A DNA stretch of 64,000 nt from CALVNN01 sp964393975. Lineage in GTDB: Bacteria; Bacillota; Clostridia; Christensenellales; UBA1242. The DNA is taken from positions 1-64,000 of the forward strand of contig CAYMVO010000003.1 of NCBI GenBank assembly GCA_964393975.1. Reading direction: 5' to 3'. The position numbers and the translations under genes were made by a program. The notes under the pieces were generated by a model that saw only the letters and a list, made by a program, of their open reading frames with translations, was not told the origin of the DNA and made no database searches. This document shows, piece after piece, positions 7,709-17,107 of the stretch; position 1 is the first letter of the stretch; every line of letters starts with the position of its first letter.

Positions 7709-9346
7709 ATGCTTAAAAATATAAATGGGGCAACCCTTAAAAGAATGATAATTGCAGGTGCATCTTGCGTAGAGGAAAGTAAAAAGACTATTGATGCACT
7801 CAATGTTTTCCCTGTTCCAGATGGTGACACGGGTACAAATATGGCTTTGACCTTAAAGAGCACAGCAAACGAAGTGAATAACTGTGCGTCAAACTCACTT
7901 AGCGAGGTGAGTACCGCCATCGCAAAAGGTGCCTTGAAAGGTGCTCGTGGCAATAGCGGTGTTATTTTGTCGCAAATTTTAAAAGGTATTAGCAATGTTA
8001 CGGGTGTAAATGAAAACATCACTACAAAGGTGTTTGCAAAAGCATTCAAGGAAGGTTGTGAGATAGCGTACAAGGCGGTTACAAAGCCAAAAGAAGGTAC
8101 AATGCTCACGGTCATTAGAGCGCTTGCGGATAGCGCGAATAACGTATCTAAGAGAGTGAGTGATTTTGAGGAGTTTTTTAGACTAGTGTTAGAGGACGGC
8201 GAAGCCACCCTTCAAAAGACTCCAGATATGCTACCAGTGCTAAAGAAAGCGGGCGTTGTCGATTCGGGTGGTCGTGGTCTTATTGTGTTTTTTACAGGGT
8301 TTTATAGAGCGCTTACCGAAGACGATACTTTTGAGTATAATTTTGAGGATAGTGTTGCGAAAGATGCCAACGAGCAGTTTCATGCAAATTTGGAAGAGTT
8401 AGAGGAGATTGTGTACGGCTATTGTACCGAATTTATGGTCATTCAAATAAAGCCTCAAGCAACAGAGAGTGATATTGACAAGCTAAGAGAAAAGTTATTG
8501 GCAATAGGTGACTGCGTGCTTTGTATAGGTGATTTGAGTCTTGTAAAAGTCCACGTTCACACAAACGAACCTAACAAGGCGCTAGGATATGCGCTAGAGC
8601 TTGGCGAGTTGTACAACTTAAAGATTGAAAATATGAGAGAGCAAAACCGTGTACTTAGAAATAAGAGTACATTTATGACCGATTTAAAGCCTTATGGTAT
8701 GGTGGCAGTCAGTCCTGGTGAGGGAATATCTCAAGTATTTAAAGAGCTCTTAGTGGACGGTATCATCACTGGCGGTCAAACTATGAACCCTAGTGCAGAA
8801 GATATCGCAAATGCGGTTATGAAAGTCAACGCAAAAGATGTGTTTGTATTGCCTAACAATAAAAACATCATACTCGCTAGCGAGCAAGCGAAAGGTTTGG
8901 TAAAAGATAGGACCATTCACGTTATCCCTACTAGGAGTATTCCAGAGGGTGTGTCAGCGTGTCTAGCGTTTAATGCTGATGGCTCGGTCGAGGATAATGA
9001 TGAGTCTATGACTACCGCTTTTGAGAGCACAAAGAGTGCGTCTGTGACTTATGCAGTTAGAGATACTAATATTGACGGTTTTGATTTGTCAGTAGGCGAG
9101 ATTATTGGCTTGGATAATAATCATATTTTGGCGAAAGGTACTGATGTAGAGGCGACTACTATAGAGCTCATTGGTAAAATGGTGGATGATGATGTGGTGA
9201 ATATTACACTATTTTATGGTAGCGATGTGTCTACGGGTGACGCTGAACATTTAAAGAGTGCGTTAGAGGAGATTTACCCTCTTTGCGATATCAATGTTAT
9301 TGCGGGCGGACAACCTGTATATTACTATCTAGTTAGTTTGGAATAG
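7709..9346 (+). CDS. fakA: Fatty acid kinase catalytic subunit FakA (YloV/DAK2 family)
   Basis: FakA phosphorylates fatty acids carried by FakB partners, feeding exogenous or recycled acyl chains into phospholipid synthesis with PlsX/PlsY. The 545-aa protein has an N-terminal DAK2-type kinase domain (about 1-200) with the nucleotide-binding motif NVFPVPDGDTGTNM and ARGNSGVILSQ, a middle domain (about 200-320, HVHTNEPNKALGYALELG) and a C-terminal DegV-like domain (about 330-545, SPGEGISQVF, GGQTMNPSAEDI). Length matches B. subtilis YloV. It follows the Asp23-type gene and ends at a terminator. Confidence 0.93.
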   Translation: MLKNINGATLKRMIIAGASCVEESKKTIDALNVFPVPDGDTGTNMALTLKSTANEVNNCASNSLSEVSTAIAKGALKGARGNSGVILSQILKGISNVTGVNENITTKVFAKAFKEGCEIAYKAVTKPKEGTMLTVIRALADSANNVSKRVSDFEEFFRLVLEDGEATLQKTPDMLPVLKKAGVVDSGGRGLIVFFTGFYRALTEDDTFEYNFEDSVAKDANEQFHANLEELEEIVYGYCTEFMVIQIKPQATESDIDKLREKLLAIGDCVLCIGDLSLVKVHVHTNEPNKALGYALELGELYNLKIENMREQNRVLRNKSTFMTDLKPYGMVAVSPGEGISQVFKELLVDGIITGGQTMNPSAEDIANAVMKVNAKDVFVLPNNKNIILASEQAKGLVKDRTIHVIPTRSIPEGVSACLAFNADGSVEDNDESMTTAFESTKSASVTYAVRDTNIDGFDLSVGEIIGLDNNHILAKGTDVEATTIELIGKMVDDDVVNITLFYGSDVSTGDAEHLKSALEEIYPLCDINVIAGGQPVYYYLVSLE

Positions 9347-9354
9347 TCCAAGAA

Positions 9355-9377
9355 GACGGTGTTGTGCCGTTTTTTTG
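9355..9377 (+). terminator. Terminator after fakA
   Basis: GACGG/CCGTT stem with a 7-nt loop followed by seven T residues, nine bases after the fakA stop. Confidence 0.75.
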
Positions 9378-9576
9378 TTTTTTAAATGTGACCTTTTTAG
9401 AGGTGTCGAGCGACAAAGTATGCAGATTGAGACGCGACAAAGCGTAGCGACGGGTGTATGGATACTAGCGATAAGGCTTGCATTTTACGGTATTTTCATC
9501 TTATAATGAGGTGTATTGAATGCTTGATTATGTCATATTAGCGTATAGAACCGCAAAGCGTTGCAGTTTGCGTTCG

Positions 9577-10527
9577 TCAAAAGGCGAAAAGGGCGATGGG
9601 GTATGTGATTAGTAGTGAGATGAATAGTTGTGAAAGTTTTGAAGTCAAAAAGAATGAATAACTAACGCCGACTTGCGATAGAAAAAAATAACTTTGTGCG
9701 TGGATGCAAAACCCTCCAAAACCGATTAACGCACTGCATAATGTGACTATGATAGCGGGCGGGTAACTAGCGAGCGATATTTCGTAGCAACCTTTGGTGA
9801 GTTCTATCAGACCTTGCGTTAGAGGTGGCAAGGTGAAAAACGAATTTAGTACTTCAATGCCGACAAAAAATACAGTGACTAGTCCGCCGATAAGAAGGAT
9901 AGATTGCACGGATGAATTGATTGAGGATACTAAAAGATTTTCTTTTTTGTTTGTGTGATTAAAATCTGTTTGTTTTGGGCGAGTTTTGGGTGCGTAATTT
10001 CTAAATAACACGCCATTTAGTATAGAAGAGATTATTTGTGCTAATAATATAAGGTAACCGATTTTCGAGTCACTGAGCATAGACACACCGACCGTACCTA
10101 CTATAAAGAGGGGACCTGATATACTGGTGATTGTGGTGAGCCTGTGTAGTTCGGTGTAGTCTATCTGTCCGTTGTTATAGGCGTCGACTATGATTTTACT
10201 CCCGATAGGGTATCCGCATAGCAAACTTATTATATATAGATAACCACTATTTTTGCTGGTATTAAATAGTAGCCTCATAGGTCTAGCGAGGATATGAGAA
10301 AGCGGTTTTAAAATGTTTGATTCTACAATTATTTTTGTAAATACAAAAAATGGAAATAATGCAGGGAGTAGACTCGTCGCCCACAGGACTAGACCGTTAT
10401 AGGCGGATGATATATAAAAATCAGGTCTAAATAAGGCAAATAGCATTAAAAATATTATTGCTACACCTATGACTGATTTGAATAAATTTTGAGTGAGTGG
10501 TGTTTTTTTGTTTGAACTTGCTTTCAT
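9577..10527 (-). CDS. ylbJ: YlbJ-like sporulation integral membrane protein (nucleoside-recognition domain)
   Basis: The 316-aa polytopic membrane protein has about eight hydrophobic segments. The first is VIGVAIIFLMLFALF. Nucleoside-recognition (Gate) blocks follow: NGLVLWATSLLPALFPFFVF, ISLLCGYPIGSKIIVDAY, and GFGGFCIHAQSYF near the C-terminus. This matches YlbJ, which in B. subtilis is a sigma-E-dependent protein needed for efficient sporulation and lies beside ylbK and near rpmF, the same order as here. No ribosome binding site precedes ATG 10527. A TATAAT on the minus strand (10541-10536) would put transcription start almost at the ATG, so translation may be leaderless. Confidence 0.82.
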   Translation of the reverse strand: MKASSNKKTPLTQNLFKSVIGVAIIFLMLFALFRPDFYISSAYNGLVLWATSLLPALFPFFVFTKIIVESNILKPLSHILARPMRLLFNTSKNSGYLYIISLLCGYPIGSKIIVDAYNNGQIDYTELHRLTTITSISGPLFIVGTVGVSMLSDSKIGYLILLAQIISSILNGVLFRNYAPKTRPKQTDFNHTNKKENLLVSSINSSVQSILLIGGLVTVFFVGIEVLNSFFTLPPLTQGLIELTKGCYEISLASYPPAIIVTLCSALIGFGGFCIHAQSYFFLSQVGVSYSFFLTSKLSQLFISLLITYPIALFAF

Positions 10528-10541
10528 ATTATGTTATTATA
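10512..10541 (+). promoter_or_regulatory. Overlapping divergent promoters (ylbK-like +, ylbJ -)
   Basis: On the plus strand TTGAAC (10512-10517) and TATTAT (10535-10540) are 17 nt apart. The same bases read on the minus strand give TATAAT (10541-10536), eight bases before the ylbJ ATG. The two promoters cannot be used at once on the same molecule. Confidence 0.6.
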
Positions 10542-10561
10542 TTCATAAGGAGTTTGATTTT

Positions 10562-11356
10562 ATGATAGGGAAAAAGATTGCTTTAGCGTTAGGTGGTGGG
10601 GCGAGCCTTGGGTTTGCACATATAGGGGTTATAAAAGCGTTTGAGGAGAATGGTATATATTTTGATTTGATTACGGGTACTAGTATGGGTGCAGTGGTTG
10701 GTGGTGCGTATGCGTATACTCTAGATATAAAACTATTAGAGGAAAAGGCGTTGCGATTTAGTAGGTCAAAAATCACCGATTTTAGACCGTTCCCGCTCTC
10801 AAAAAATTCTTTGTGCGTGGGTAAGCGTGCGGATAGATATTTTAAGGTGGTGCTAGGGAGTAAGACACCTATTGAGGCGACAAAAATACCTTTTGGAGCG
10901 GTCGCAGTGGATGTGGTTAGCGGTGAGGTCGAATATATGACTACGGGTAAACTATGGGAGGCGGTCAGGGCGAGTATGTCTATTCCTGCAGTCTTTGCAC
11001 CGGTTGAAAAAGGGGAAAAACGACTAATTGACGGCGGTGTAAAAGAAAATGTGCCGGTGGAACTCGCAAAGAAAATGGGCGCCGATATCGTGATTGCAGT
11101 GGATGTAATAGATTATAATGTGATACGGGCAAATAATGATAAAATGCTAGGGATGCTGATAAATTCATATCATTTAGCGCAAATAGAACTATCCAAATAC
11201 AAGAGTGAAAAAGCGGATATTGTGATTAGACCAGACCTAAAAGGGCGAAATATGCTAGACTTTAAAAAGGAAAGCACGATAAAAACGATTGAGGCGGGTT
11301 ATAATAAAACTATTGAGATGATGCCGAAAATCAAAAAACTACTTCATATTGTCTAA
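10562..11356 (+). CDS. Patatin-like phospholipase, YlbK/RssA type
   Basis: Patatin-fold serine hydrolase of 264 aa. It has the oxyanion loop (ALALGGGASLGFAHIGVI), nucleophile elbow GTSMG (Ser about residue 42) and the catalytic Asp motif DGG (LIDGGVKENVP), so the Ser-Asp dyad is complete. ATG 10562 is chosen for the preceding AAGGAG. In B. subtilis the homologue ylbK adjoins ylbJ; the same two genes are divergent neighbours here. The substrate is unknown. Confidence 0.88.
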   Translation: MIGKKIALALGGGASLGFAHIGVIKAFEENGIYFDLITGTSMGAVVGGAYAYTLDIKLLEEKALRFSRSKITDFRPFPLSKNSLCVGKRADRYFKVVLGSKTPIEATKIPFGAVAVDVVSGEVEYMTTGKLWEAVRASMSIPAVFAPVEKGEKRLIDGGVKENVPVELAKKMGADIVIAVDVIDYNVIRANNDKMLGMLINSYHLAQIELSKYKSEKADIVIRPDLKGRNMLDFKKESTIKTIEAGYNKTIEMMPKIKKLLHIV

Positions 11357-11391
11357 AATACTTAAATTTTGCAAAAACACATAAAAAAACC

Positions 11392-11420
11392 TTGACAACG
11401 AAAAGATTTTTCGCTATACT
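11392..11420 (+). promoter_or_regulatory. Promoter of rpmF
   Basis: TTGACA (11392-11397) and TATACT (11415-11420) with a 17-nt spacer, about 50 nt before the rpmF start. Confidence 0.85.
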
Positions 11421-11472
11421 ATCATAGTATTTAAGAATTTAATTTACAGGTTCAAATTTTACGGAGGTTTAT

Positions 11473-11664
11473 ATGATAGAGCCAAAAAAGAAAGTTTCAA
11501 AAGCTAGACGTGATAAAAGACGTTTTCAAAATAGTAGAGCTACTGCGCCAAACTTGGTTGAGTGTGATCATTGTCACGCTATGAAAGAGTCTCATAGAGT
11601 TTGTGGTGCTTGTGGTTTTTACAATGGCAAGCAAGTAAAAGTAGTTGAAGAAGCTAAAAACTAA
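11473..11664 (+). CDS. rpmF: 50S ribosomal protein L32
   Basis: 63-aa L32 of the zinc-binding type. It has a basic N-terminus (PKKKVSKARRDKRR) and two cysteine pairs (CDHC and CGAC) forming the zinc ribbon. It is monocistronic, with its own promoter and terminator, between the ylbK-like gene and plsX. The rpmF-plsX adjacency is widely conserved. Confidence 0.96.
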   Translation: MIEPKKKVSKARRDKRRFQNSRATAPNLVECDHCHAMKESHRVCGACGFYNGKQVKVVEEAKN

Positions 11665-11675
11665 TAAATAATTAT

Positions 11676-11699
11676 CGCTAGTTTTCTAGCGGTTTTTTT
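11676..11699 (+). terminator. Terminator after rpmF
   Basis: CGCTAG/CTAGCG hairpin with a four-T loop, followed by seven T residues. Confidence 0.88.
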
Positions 11700-11770
11700 A
11701 TCGCTACTTATCGTTTGAAAGTGCAAACTATATTAAACGCTTGTTAGTAAGATAATATGTGATTTTTTTG

Positions 11771-11799
11771 TTGAAATATTATGCCGATTATGGTATAAT
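11771..11799 (+). promoter_or_regulatory. Promoter of plsX-rnc-smc-ftsY
   Basis: TTGAAA (11771-11776) and TATAAT (11794-11799), 17-nt spacer. It gives a leader of about 65 nt before plsX. Confidence 0.85.
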
Positions 11800-11872
11800 G
11801 TTGTTATTTAAAATATGGATAATTGCAAATAAGAAGATTATACAACGCTTATTTGTTTTAAAGGAGATATGT

Positions 11873-12874
11873 ATGAAAGTTGTAGTAGATGCTTTTGGTG
11901 GAGACAAAGCCCCTAAGGAGATTATATTAGGTTGTGTAGACGCTTTAAATGAGCAAGAGGAGTTGGAGCTCATCTTGGTCGGTAAAGAAGATATCATAAG
12001 AGAGGAGCTTGCTAGTGCGGGTTATAACGGCGATAGAGTCACTATACTAAATGCGAGCGATGTGATTACTTGCAATGATGCCCCTGTGGAGGCGATAAAG
12101 ACAAAGACTGATTCTAGTATAGTCGTTGCGCTAAATGAGCTCAAGGCACACCCTGAATACGCAGGATTTGTGTCTGCGGGTAGCACGGGTGCTGTGCTAA
12201 CGGGCGCCTTTTTAAAGCTCGGTAGGATAAAAGGTGTACTAAGACCTGCGCTAGCACCTGTCTTTCCGACCATTGATAGAGGTAGGGTGCTTATAATTGA
12301 TTGTGGCGCAAATATGGATAGTCACGAGAAAAATTTGGCACAATTTGCTACAATGGGTGATATCTATATGCGTGAGGTGTACGGGATAAAGTCGCCTAGA
12401 ATCGGACTACTTAGCGTAGGCGATGAAGATGAAAAAGGTAACGAGATGACTAAGAAAGCTTTTGCGCTTTTAAAGGAGATGGATATAAATTTTGTTGGTA
12501 ATATTGAGGCGCGATATGCGCTTAGCGGTAAATACGATGTCATTGTGACCGATGGTTTTGCTGGCAACGTGCTCATAAAATCTATTGAAGGCACCGCGTC
12601 TATGATGATGAAAATGTTTAAGCAAGCGGTCAATAAAAATGCAAAATCAAAACTGGGTGGTTTGCTATTAAAAGACTCATTCAAAGACATTAAAAACACT
12701 ATGGACTATCACGCTTACGGCGGTGCGCCACTTTTGGGCGTTAATAATGTGGTCGTAAAGTCTCACGGTAGCAGTAATGCGTATAGCATACAGCAAAGCA
12801 TCAATCAAGTGATTGCTTTCTATAAAGCGGGTTTGGTGGATAAAATTAGAAGCGCTATGACAAAAGGCGAATAG
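11873..12874 (+). CDS. plsX: Phosphate acyltransferase PlsX
   Basis: PlsX converts acyl-ACP to acyl-phosphate for PlsY in phosphatidic acid synthesis and also accepts acyl-phosphate from FakA (this window, 7709). The 333-aa protein starts MKVVVDAFGGDKAPKEI and has GFVSAGSTGAVL, DCGANMD, GLLSVGDEDEKGNEMTKKA and DGFAGNVLIKSIEG. ATG 11873 is chosen because it follows AAGGAGA and matches the family N-terminus; 38 upstream codons are in frame but have no family similarity. It is followed directly by rnc, whereas many genomes have acpP or fab genes between. Confidence 0.96.
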   Translation: MKVVVDAFGGDKAPKEIILGCVDALNEQEELELILVGKEDIIREELASAGYNGDRVTILNASDVITCNDAPVEAIKTKTDSSIVVALNELKAHPEYAGFVSAGSTGAVLTGAFLKLGRIKGVLRPALAPVFPTIDRGRVLIIDCGANMDSHEKNLAQFATMGDIYMREVYGIKSPRIGLLSVGDEDEKGNEMTKKAFALLKEMDINFVGNIEARYALSGKYDVIVTDGFAGNVLIKSIEGTASMMMKMFKQAVNKNAKSKLGGLLLKDSFKDIKNTMDYHAYGGAPLLGVNNVVVKSHGSSNAYSIQQSINQVIAFYKAGLVDKIRSAMTKGE

Positions 12875-12875
12875 T

Positions 12876-13517
12876 ATGGATTTTAAAAAAGTAGAGAGAG
12901 CTATCGGTTACACTTTTAAGGATAAAGACCTTATTTGTAGAGCATTTACACATAGTTCTGTTAGCGGGGATAACAATGAAAAGTTGGAGTTTTTAGGTGA
13001 TAGCGTACTAGGGTTTATTGTAGCAGATTATTTGTATGGGCTTGGCGAAGATGAAGGGCAAATGACAAAGAAAAAGGCAGATATTGTGTGTGAAGTCAGT
13101 CTTGCGGAGACGATAGACAATTTGGATATAGTGGATAATCTTTACGCTGGAGCACACCTAAAAGCAAACATTACACCCGCTATAAAATGTGACCTTTGTG
13201 AAGCTATCATTGGTGCAATGTATATGGATGGCGGGTTACAGCCGTGTAAAGATTTTGTTATGAAATTTGTAAACCTCACAAAACGCATTCACGACGCAAA
13301 GAGTGAGTTGCAAGAGTTAATACAAAAAGAAGGCGTAAATTACATACATTACGATACTACAAAGGTGGGTGGTGAGAGTCACAATCCTATTTTTGAGAGT
13401 AGACTATATTTGCACGATAGACTAGTGTGCTCAGCGACGGGTGGTAGTAAGCGAGAGGCGGAACAAAAATCCGCTGAAAAAGCACTTGAAATTTTGAAAG
13501 GAGAAGAAGGCAAGTGA
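12876..13517 (+). CDS. rnc: Ribonuclease III
   Basis: Double-strand-specific endoribonuclease for rRNA and mRNA processing. It has 213 aa: the RNase III domain (1-140) with the signature NNEKLEFLGDSVLGFIVADYL and the second acidic site DLCEAIIGAMYMDGG, then a double-stranded RNA-binding domain (about 145-212, YDTTKVGGESHNPIFESRLYL and KREAEQKSAEKALE). It starts two bases after plsX and ends overlapping the smc GTG start, implying translational coupling. Confidence 0.96.
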   Translation: MDFKKVERAIGYTFKDKDLICRAFTHSSVSGDNNEKLEFLGDSVLGFIVADYLYGLGEDEGQMTKKKADIVCEVSLAETIDNLDIVDNLYAGAHLKANITPAIKCDLCEAIIGAMYMDGGLQPCKDFVMKFVNLTKRIHDAKSELQELIQKEGVNYIHYDTTKVGGESHNPIFESRLYLHDRLVCSATGGSKREAEQKSAEKALEILKGEEGK

Positions 13518-16500
13518 TTTTTAAAGAAATTGATGTCGCAGGATTTAAATCTTTTGCGGATAAATTGGAGATAAAGTTTGATTCGGGTATTACCGCCATT
13601 GTGGGACCTAATGGTTGTGGAAAGAGTAATGTCGCGGACGCTATTCGCTGGGTTTTGGGTGAGCAAAGTTCAAAACTATTGCGTGGTTCCTCTATGCAAG
13701 ATGTCATCTTTAAAGGCACGCAAAAAAGAAAAAGTCTTTCTTACTGCGAGGTTTCACTAGTTTTTGATAACACAACTAAGATATTTAATATTGACTATGA
13801 CGAAGTCGTTTTGACTCGTAAACTCTATAGGTCGGGTAATAGCGAGTACCTTATCAATAAAAACAATGTTAGACTAAAAGATATCACCGATTTGCTCCAC
13901 GATAGCGGTATTGGCAAAGAGGGCTATTCTATCATTGGACAGGGTAGGGTGGAGCAGATTATTTCTAGTAAACCCGAAGATAGACGTGGTATATTTGAAG
14001 AGGCGGCGGGGATAGCAAAGTTTAAGGCGCGAAAAATAGACGCTGAGAGAAAGCTAGAGCGTACACACGAAAATTTGACTCGTCTAAACGATATTATTGC
14101 CGAAATAGAGAGACAAGTAGGACCGTTAAAAACGCAAAGTGAAAACGCAAAAAAGTATCTAGATTTTAAGAGTGAACTAAAAAATCACGAAGTCAATTTG
14201 TATATCAATCAATACGACAGTGCGAGTGAATCAAGACAAAAAATCAAAGACGTCATTGCTGGACTAGATCAGGAGCTAGCACTCCGTGAAGGCGAGTTAA
14301 ATAGCGTTATTAAAAAATACAATGACAATATGGATGCACTAAGAAAGTTTGATGATGATATAAAATCATTAAATGAGCAAATTTTGAATGTATCACTTAA
14401 GATACAAAAGTTTTCTAGTGATAATACACTTTTAAAAGAAAGGATAAACTTTTTAAACGAACAAGTAAATAGAAGTGAGAGTCAAGCTAATGCTTTTAGT
14501 GAGGAGATAAGTTTTAATGAAAAAGTCGCTAAAGATAATAGCGACAAGATAGCTGAGCTGAAAGTAGAACTAGCACAAATGGAAAATCAAGAAAAAGAAT
14601 TGACCAATAAATATTTAAAGATTGTTGGTGAGTTGACGCAAAGCGAAGACGCAAACGAAGAAGCAAACAATCAAGTGATTAATGCGCTAGAAAGGTTGAC
14701 CGATATCAAGGCAAACACTTCAAAACTATCTACCGAAAAAGAGGTATTATTGCGTCTTAATGATGAAAATCAAGGCAAAATAAACGCTCTAAAAGAAAAG
14801 ATTGTAACCAATGAAGAACAAATCAATATCATAAATAGAGAAAATAGCGATGTGGACGAGAAAAAGTCCGCGCTAGAGGAGTTTACCGCTAACGCAAAAA
14901 ACACACTAGCAGATTTGGACTTTAAGATACGACTAGCGGAAAGAGACTTGGGGGAGAGTAAGACCAGACTCCAAGTATCCACTAATAGAAAAAATATGAT
15001 TAGTGACTTGCAAGCAGATTTTGAAGGGTATGCGGGCAGTGTAAAGAGACTTTTGCAAGACGCAAATGCTAATAGCGTGCTTAGTGGAAATATTGTTGGT
15101 GTAGTGGCTCAGTGTATAAAAGTGCCAGCTAGACTCGAGACAGCTATGGAGGTGGCGTTAGGGAGTGCTCTACAAAACATCATCACTAAAAATGAAGACG
15201 ATGCAAAAGTGCTCATAAACTATCTAAAAGAGAAAAAGTACGGTAGAGCGACTTTTTTACCGCTAAATAGTATAAAACCTAGAAATATTGACTCTAAATA
15301 TATGAGTGCTATAAAGTCAAATGGCATTTTGGGTGTGGCAAATACACTCATTGAGTTTGACACTAGTTTGAGTAGAGTGTTTGAGGGGCTTTTGGGCGCT
15401 ACTGTTATCGCTGAAGATTTGGACTGTGCGGTAGATTTGAGTAAAAAGTGCAATTATGCTTTTAAGGTGGTGACACTAGAGGGTGATGTCATAAATCCTG
15501 CGGGTTCACTCACTGGCGGTAGCAAAAAGAGTGAAGCAACAAACCTACTTTCACGAGACCGAGAGATAGAAAGACTCACAGAAGAGATAGTCGCATTAAA
15601 TAAGAAGATTGGCGAGTTGCAGTTAAACCTTGACAAATTAAATTATGAAAGGAACAATCTTGCGACCGAATATGAAGCAAAATCTAAAGAGTTAAATAGT
15701 ATAAAGGTAGATTTTGCGGGCGTATTTGAAAAGCGTGCTAGATTTGAAGATTTTAATAATAGACTAAATGAGGAGATTATTAGTATACAAAATGAGATTG
15801 AAAAGTCTATTATTAGGATAAAATACATTGAGGACGAGCTAAAATCAGCTGATGAATTAGAGACCACTCTCACCAACGCGCGTATCAGTGCCGGTGAGAC
15901 CAACAAGGCTAGACAAGAAGTCTTTGATAGTCTTAAGGAGCAAAAGGAAAATTATAATAAATCTACTACTGATTTACGGATAAAGATTGTGTCACTTGAG
16001 AGTGATATTCGTGCTTTGGAGAACGACAACGAGAGACTCGAAGCGGAAAATAAAGAGCTAAGCGACAAGATTACATTTGAGCAAAAAGCGATAGAGACAA
16101 ACAAAAAAGCGATAAAAGATATGTTTGCTACTAGCGAGGGTGGTGCGAATGCAGAAAAGCAAGAAAAGTACGAGAAGCAGTTAGAGGAAGTCCGCTTTAA
16201 GGTGGCAAAACTAGAACAAGGCAAAGTGGATATCCAAGAGGATATGAAGACACTAGACACTAAGAGAAGCGGTTTGACTGATAATATAAACGTTTTGAAT
16301 AAAAAGCGTATGACTCAAGAAATGAATTTGCAAAGAGTGGATAGTGATTTACAGTCAATGCAAGATAGAATTTATGAGGAATATAGTCTCACTTATGAGA
16401 CGTGTCTACCTTTGAAACAAGCGGACTATGATGTGTCTAATGGATACAAGATAGTCGCCGAAATCAAGAGAGAAATAAATAAATTAGGTAGTATAAATGT

Positions 16501-17104
16501 CAATGCTATTGAAGAGTACAAACTCGTTAGCGGTAGATATGAGGAGATGAGCGAACAAGCAAACGACCTTATAAAAGCGGAAGAGGAGTTTAAACAAATC
16601 ATTAGCGAATTAAGTAATGAAATGACTACTATATTTAATGAAAAGTTTAATATCATAAATCAAAACTTTACTAAGATTTTCTCGCAACTTTTCGGTGGTG
16701 GTTCGGCAAGATTAGAGCTATTAGAGAGTGACGATCCGCTAAATGCAGGTGTAGATATTGTAGCGGAGCCACCTGGTAAAAAACTGCAAGCAATGACACT
16801 AATGAGCGGTGGAGAAAAGACACTTACCGCTATTGCGATTTTGTTTGCGATACTAAAACTCCGTCCTATGCCATTTTGCCTTTTAGATGAGATAGAGGCG
16901 GCACTTGATGACGCTAATATTACTCGTTTTGCGAACTATTTAAAGAAGTTTTCTAATGAGACACAGTTTATCGTGATTACTCACCGTAAACCTACTATGG
17001 AGCTAGCCGATAGCCTTTATGGTGTGACAATGGAAGAAAAAGGTGTGTCAAAGATTGTGTCTGTAAAACTAGCAGACGCTATAAAAAATTCAACAGAAGG
17101 TTAA
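13514..17104 (+). CDS. smc: Chromosome segregation protein SMC
   Basis: SMC forms the ring-shaped condensin-like loop extruder with ScpA and ScpB. Length is 1196 aa. The Walker A is GPNGCGKS (31-38) and the N-terminal head ends near 165. A long coiled coil follows (about 170-500), then the hinge (about 505-675, GYAGSVKRLL to INPAGSLTGGS) and the second coiled coil to about 1030. The C-terminal head has the ABC signature LMSGGEKTL and Walker B PFCLLDEIEAALDDAN. It starts with GTG overlapping the rnc stop (GTGA) and lies four bases before ftsY. Confidence 0.97.
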   Translation: MIFKEIDVAGFKSFADKLEIKFDSGITAIVGPNGCGKSNVADAIRWVLGEQSSKLLRGSSMQDVIFKGTQKRKSLSYCEVSLVFDNTTKIFNIDYDEVVLTRKLYRSGNSEYLINKNNVRLKDITDLLHDSGIGKEGYSIIGQGRVEQIISSKPEDRRGIFEEAAGIAKFKARKIDAERKLERTHENLTRLNDIIAEIERQVGPLKTQSENAKKYLDFKSELKNHEVNLYINQYDSASESRQKIKDVIAGLDQELALREGELNSVIKKYNDNMDALRKFDDDIKSLNEQILNVSLKIQKFSSDNTLLKERINFLNEQVNRSESQANAFSEEISFNEKVAKDNSDKIAELKVELAQMENQEKELTNKYLKIVGELTQSEDANEEANNQVINALERLTDIKANTSKLSTEKEVLLRLNDENQGKINALKEKIVTNEEQINIINRENSDVDEKKSALEEFTANAKNTLADLDFKIRLAERDLGESKTRLQVSTNRKNMISDLQADFEGYAGSVKRLLQDANANSVLSGNIVGVVAQCIKVPARLETAMEVALGSALQNIITKNEDDAKVLINYLKEKKYGRATFLPLNSIKPRNIDSKYMSAIKSNGILGVANTLIEFDTSLSRVFEGLLGATVIAEDLDCAVDLSKKCNYAFKVVTLEGDVINPAGSLTGGSKKSEATNLLSRDREIERLTEEIVALNKKIGELQLNLDKLNYERNNLATEYEAKSKELNSIKVDFAGVFEKRARFEDFNNRLNEEIISIQNEIEKSIIRIKYIEDELKSADELETTLTNARISAGETNKARQEVFDSLKEQKENYNKSTTDLRIKIVSLESDIRALENDNERLEAENKELSDKITFEQKAIETNKKAIKDMFATSEGGANAEKQEKYEKQLEEVRFKVAKLEQGKVDIQEDMKTLDTKRSGLTDNINVLNKKRMTQEMNLQRVDSDLQSMQDRIYEEYSLTYETCLPLKQADYDVSNGYKIVAEIKREINKLGSINVNAIEEYKLVSGRYEEMSEQANDLIKAEEEFKQIISELSNEMTTIFNEKFNIINQNFTKIFSQLFGGGSARLELLESDDPLNAGVDIVAEPPGKKLQAMTLMSGGEKTLTAIAILFAILKLRPMPFCLLDEIEAALDDANITRFANYLKKFSNETQFIVITHRKPTMELADSLYGVTMEEKGVSKIVSVKLADAIKNSTEG

Positions 17105-17107
17105 TTT

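Noticed and set aside
9378..9576. Possible small gene or RNA between fakA and ylbJ
   Set aside because: Only short frames without ribosome binding sites; a CGCAAA/TTTGCG hairpin near 9550 lacks a T-run. Nothing supportable.
13578..13760. Alternate-frame ORFs inside smc, dnaK, mutS and lepA
   Set aside because: They overlap strongly supported genes, lack Shine-Dalgarno sites and show composition typical of shadow frames.
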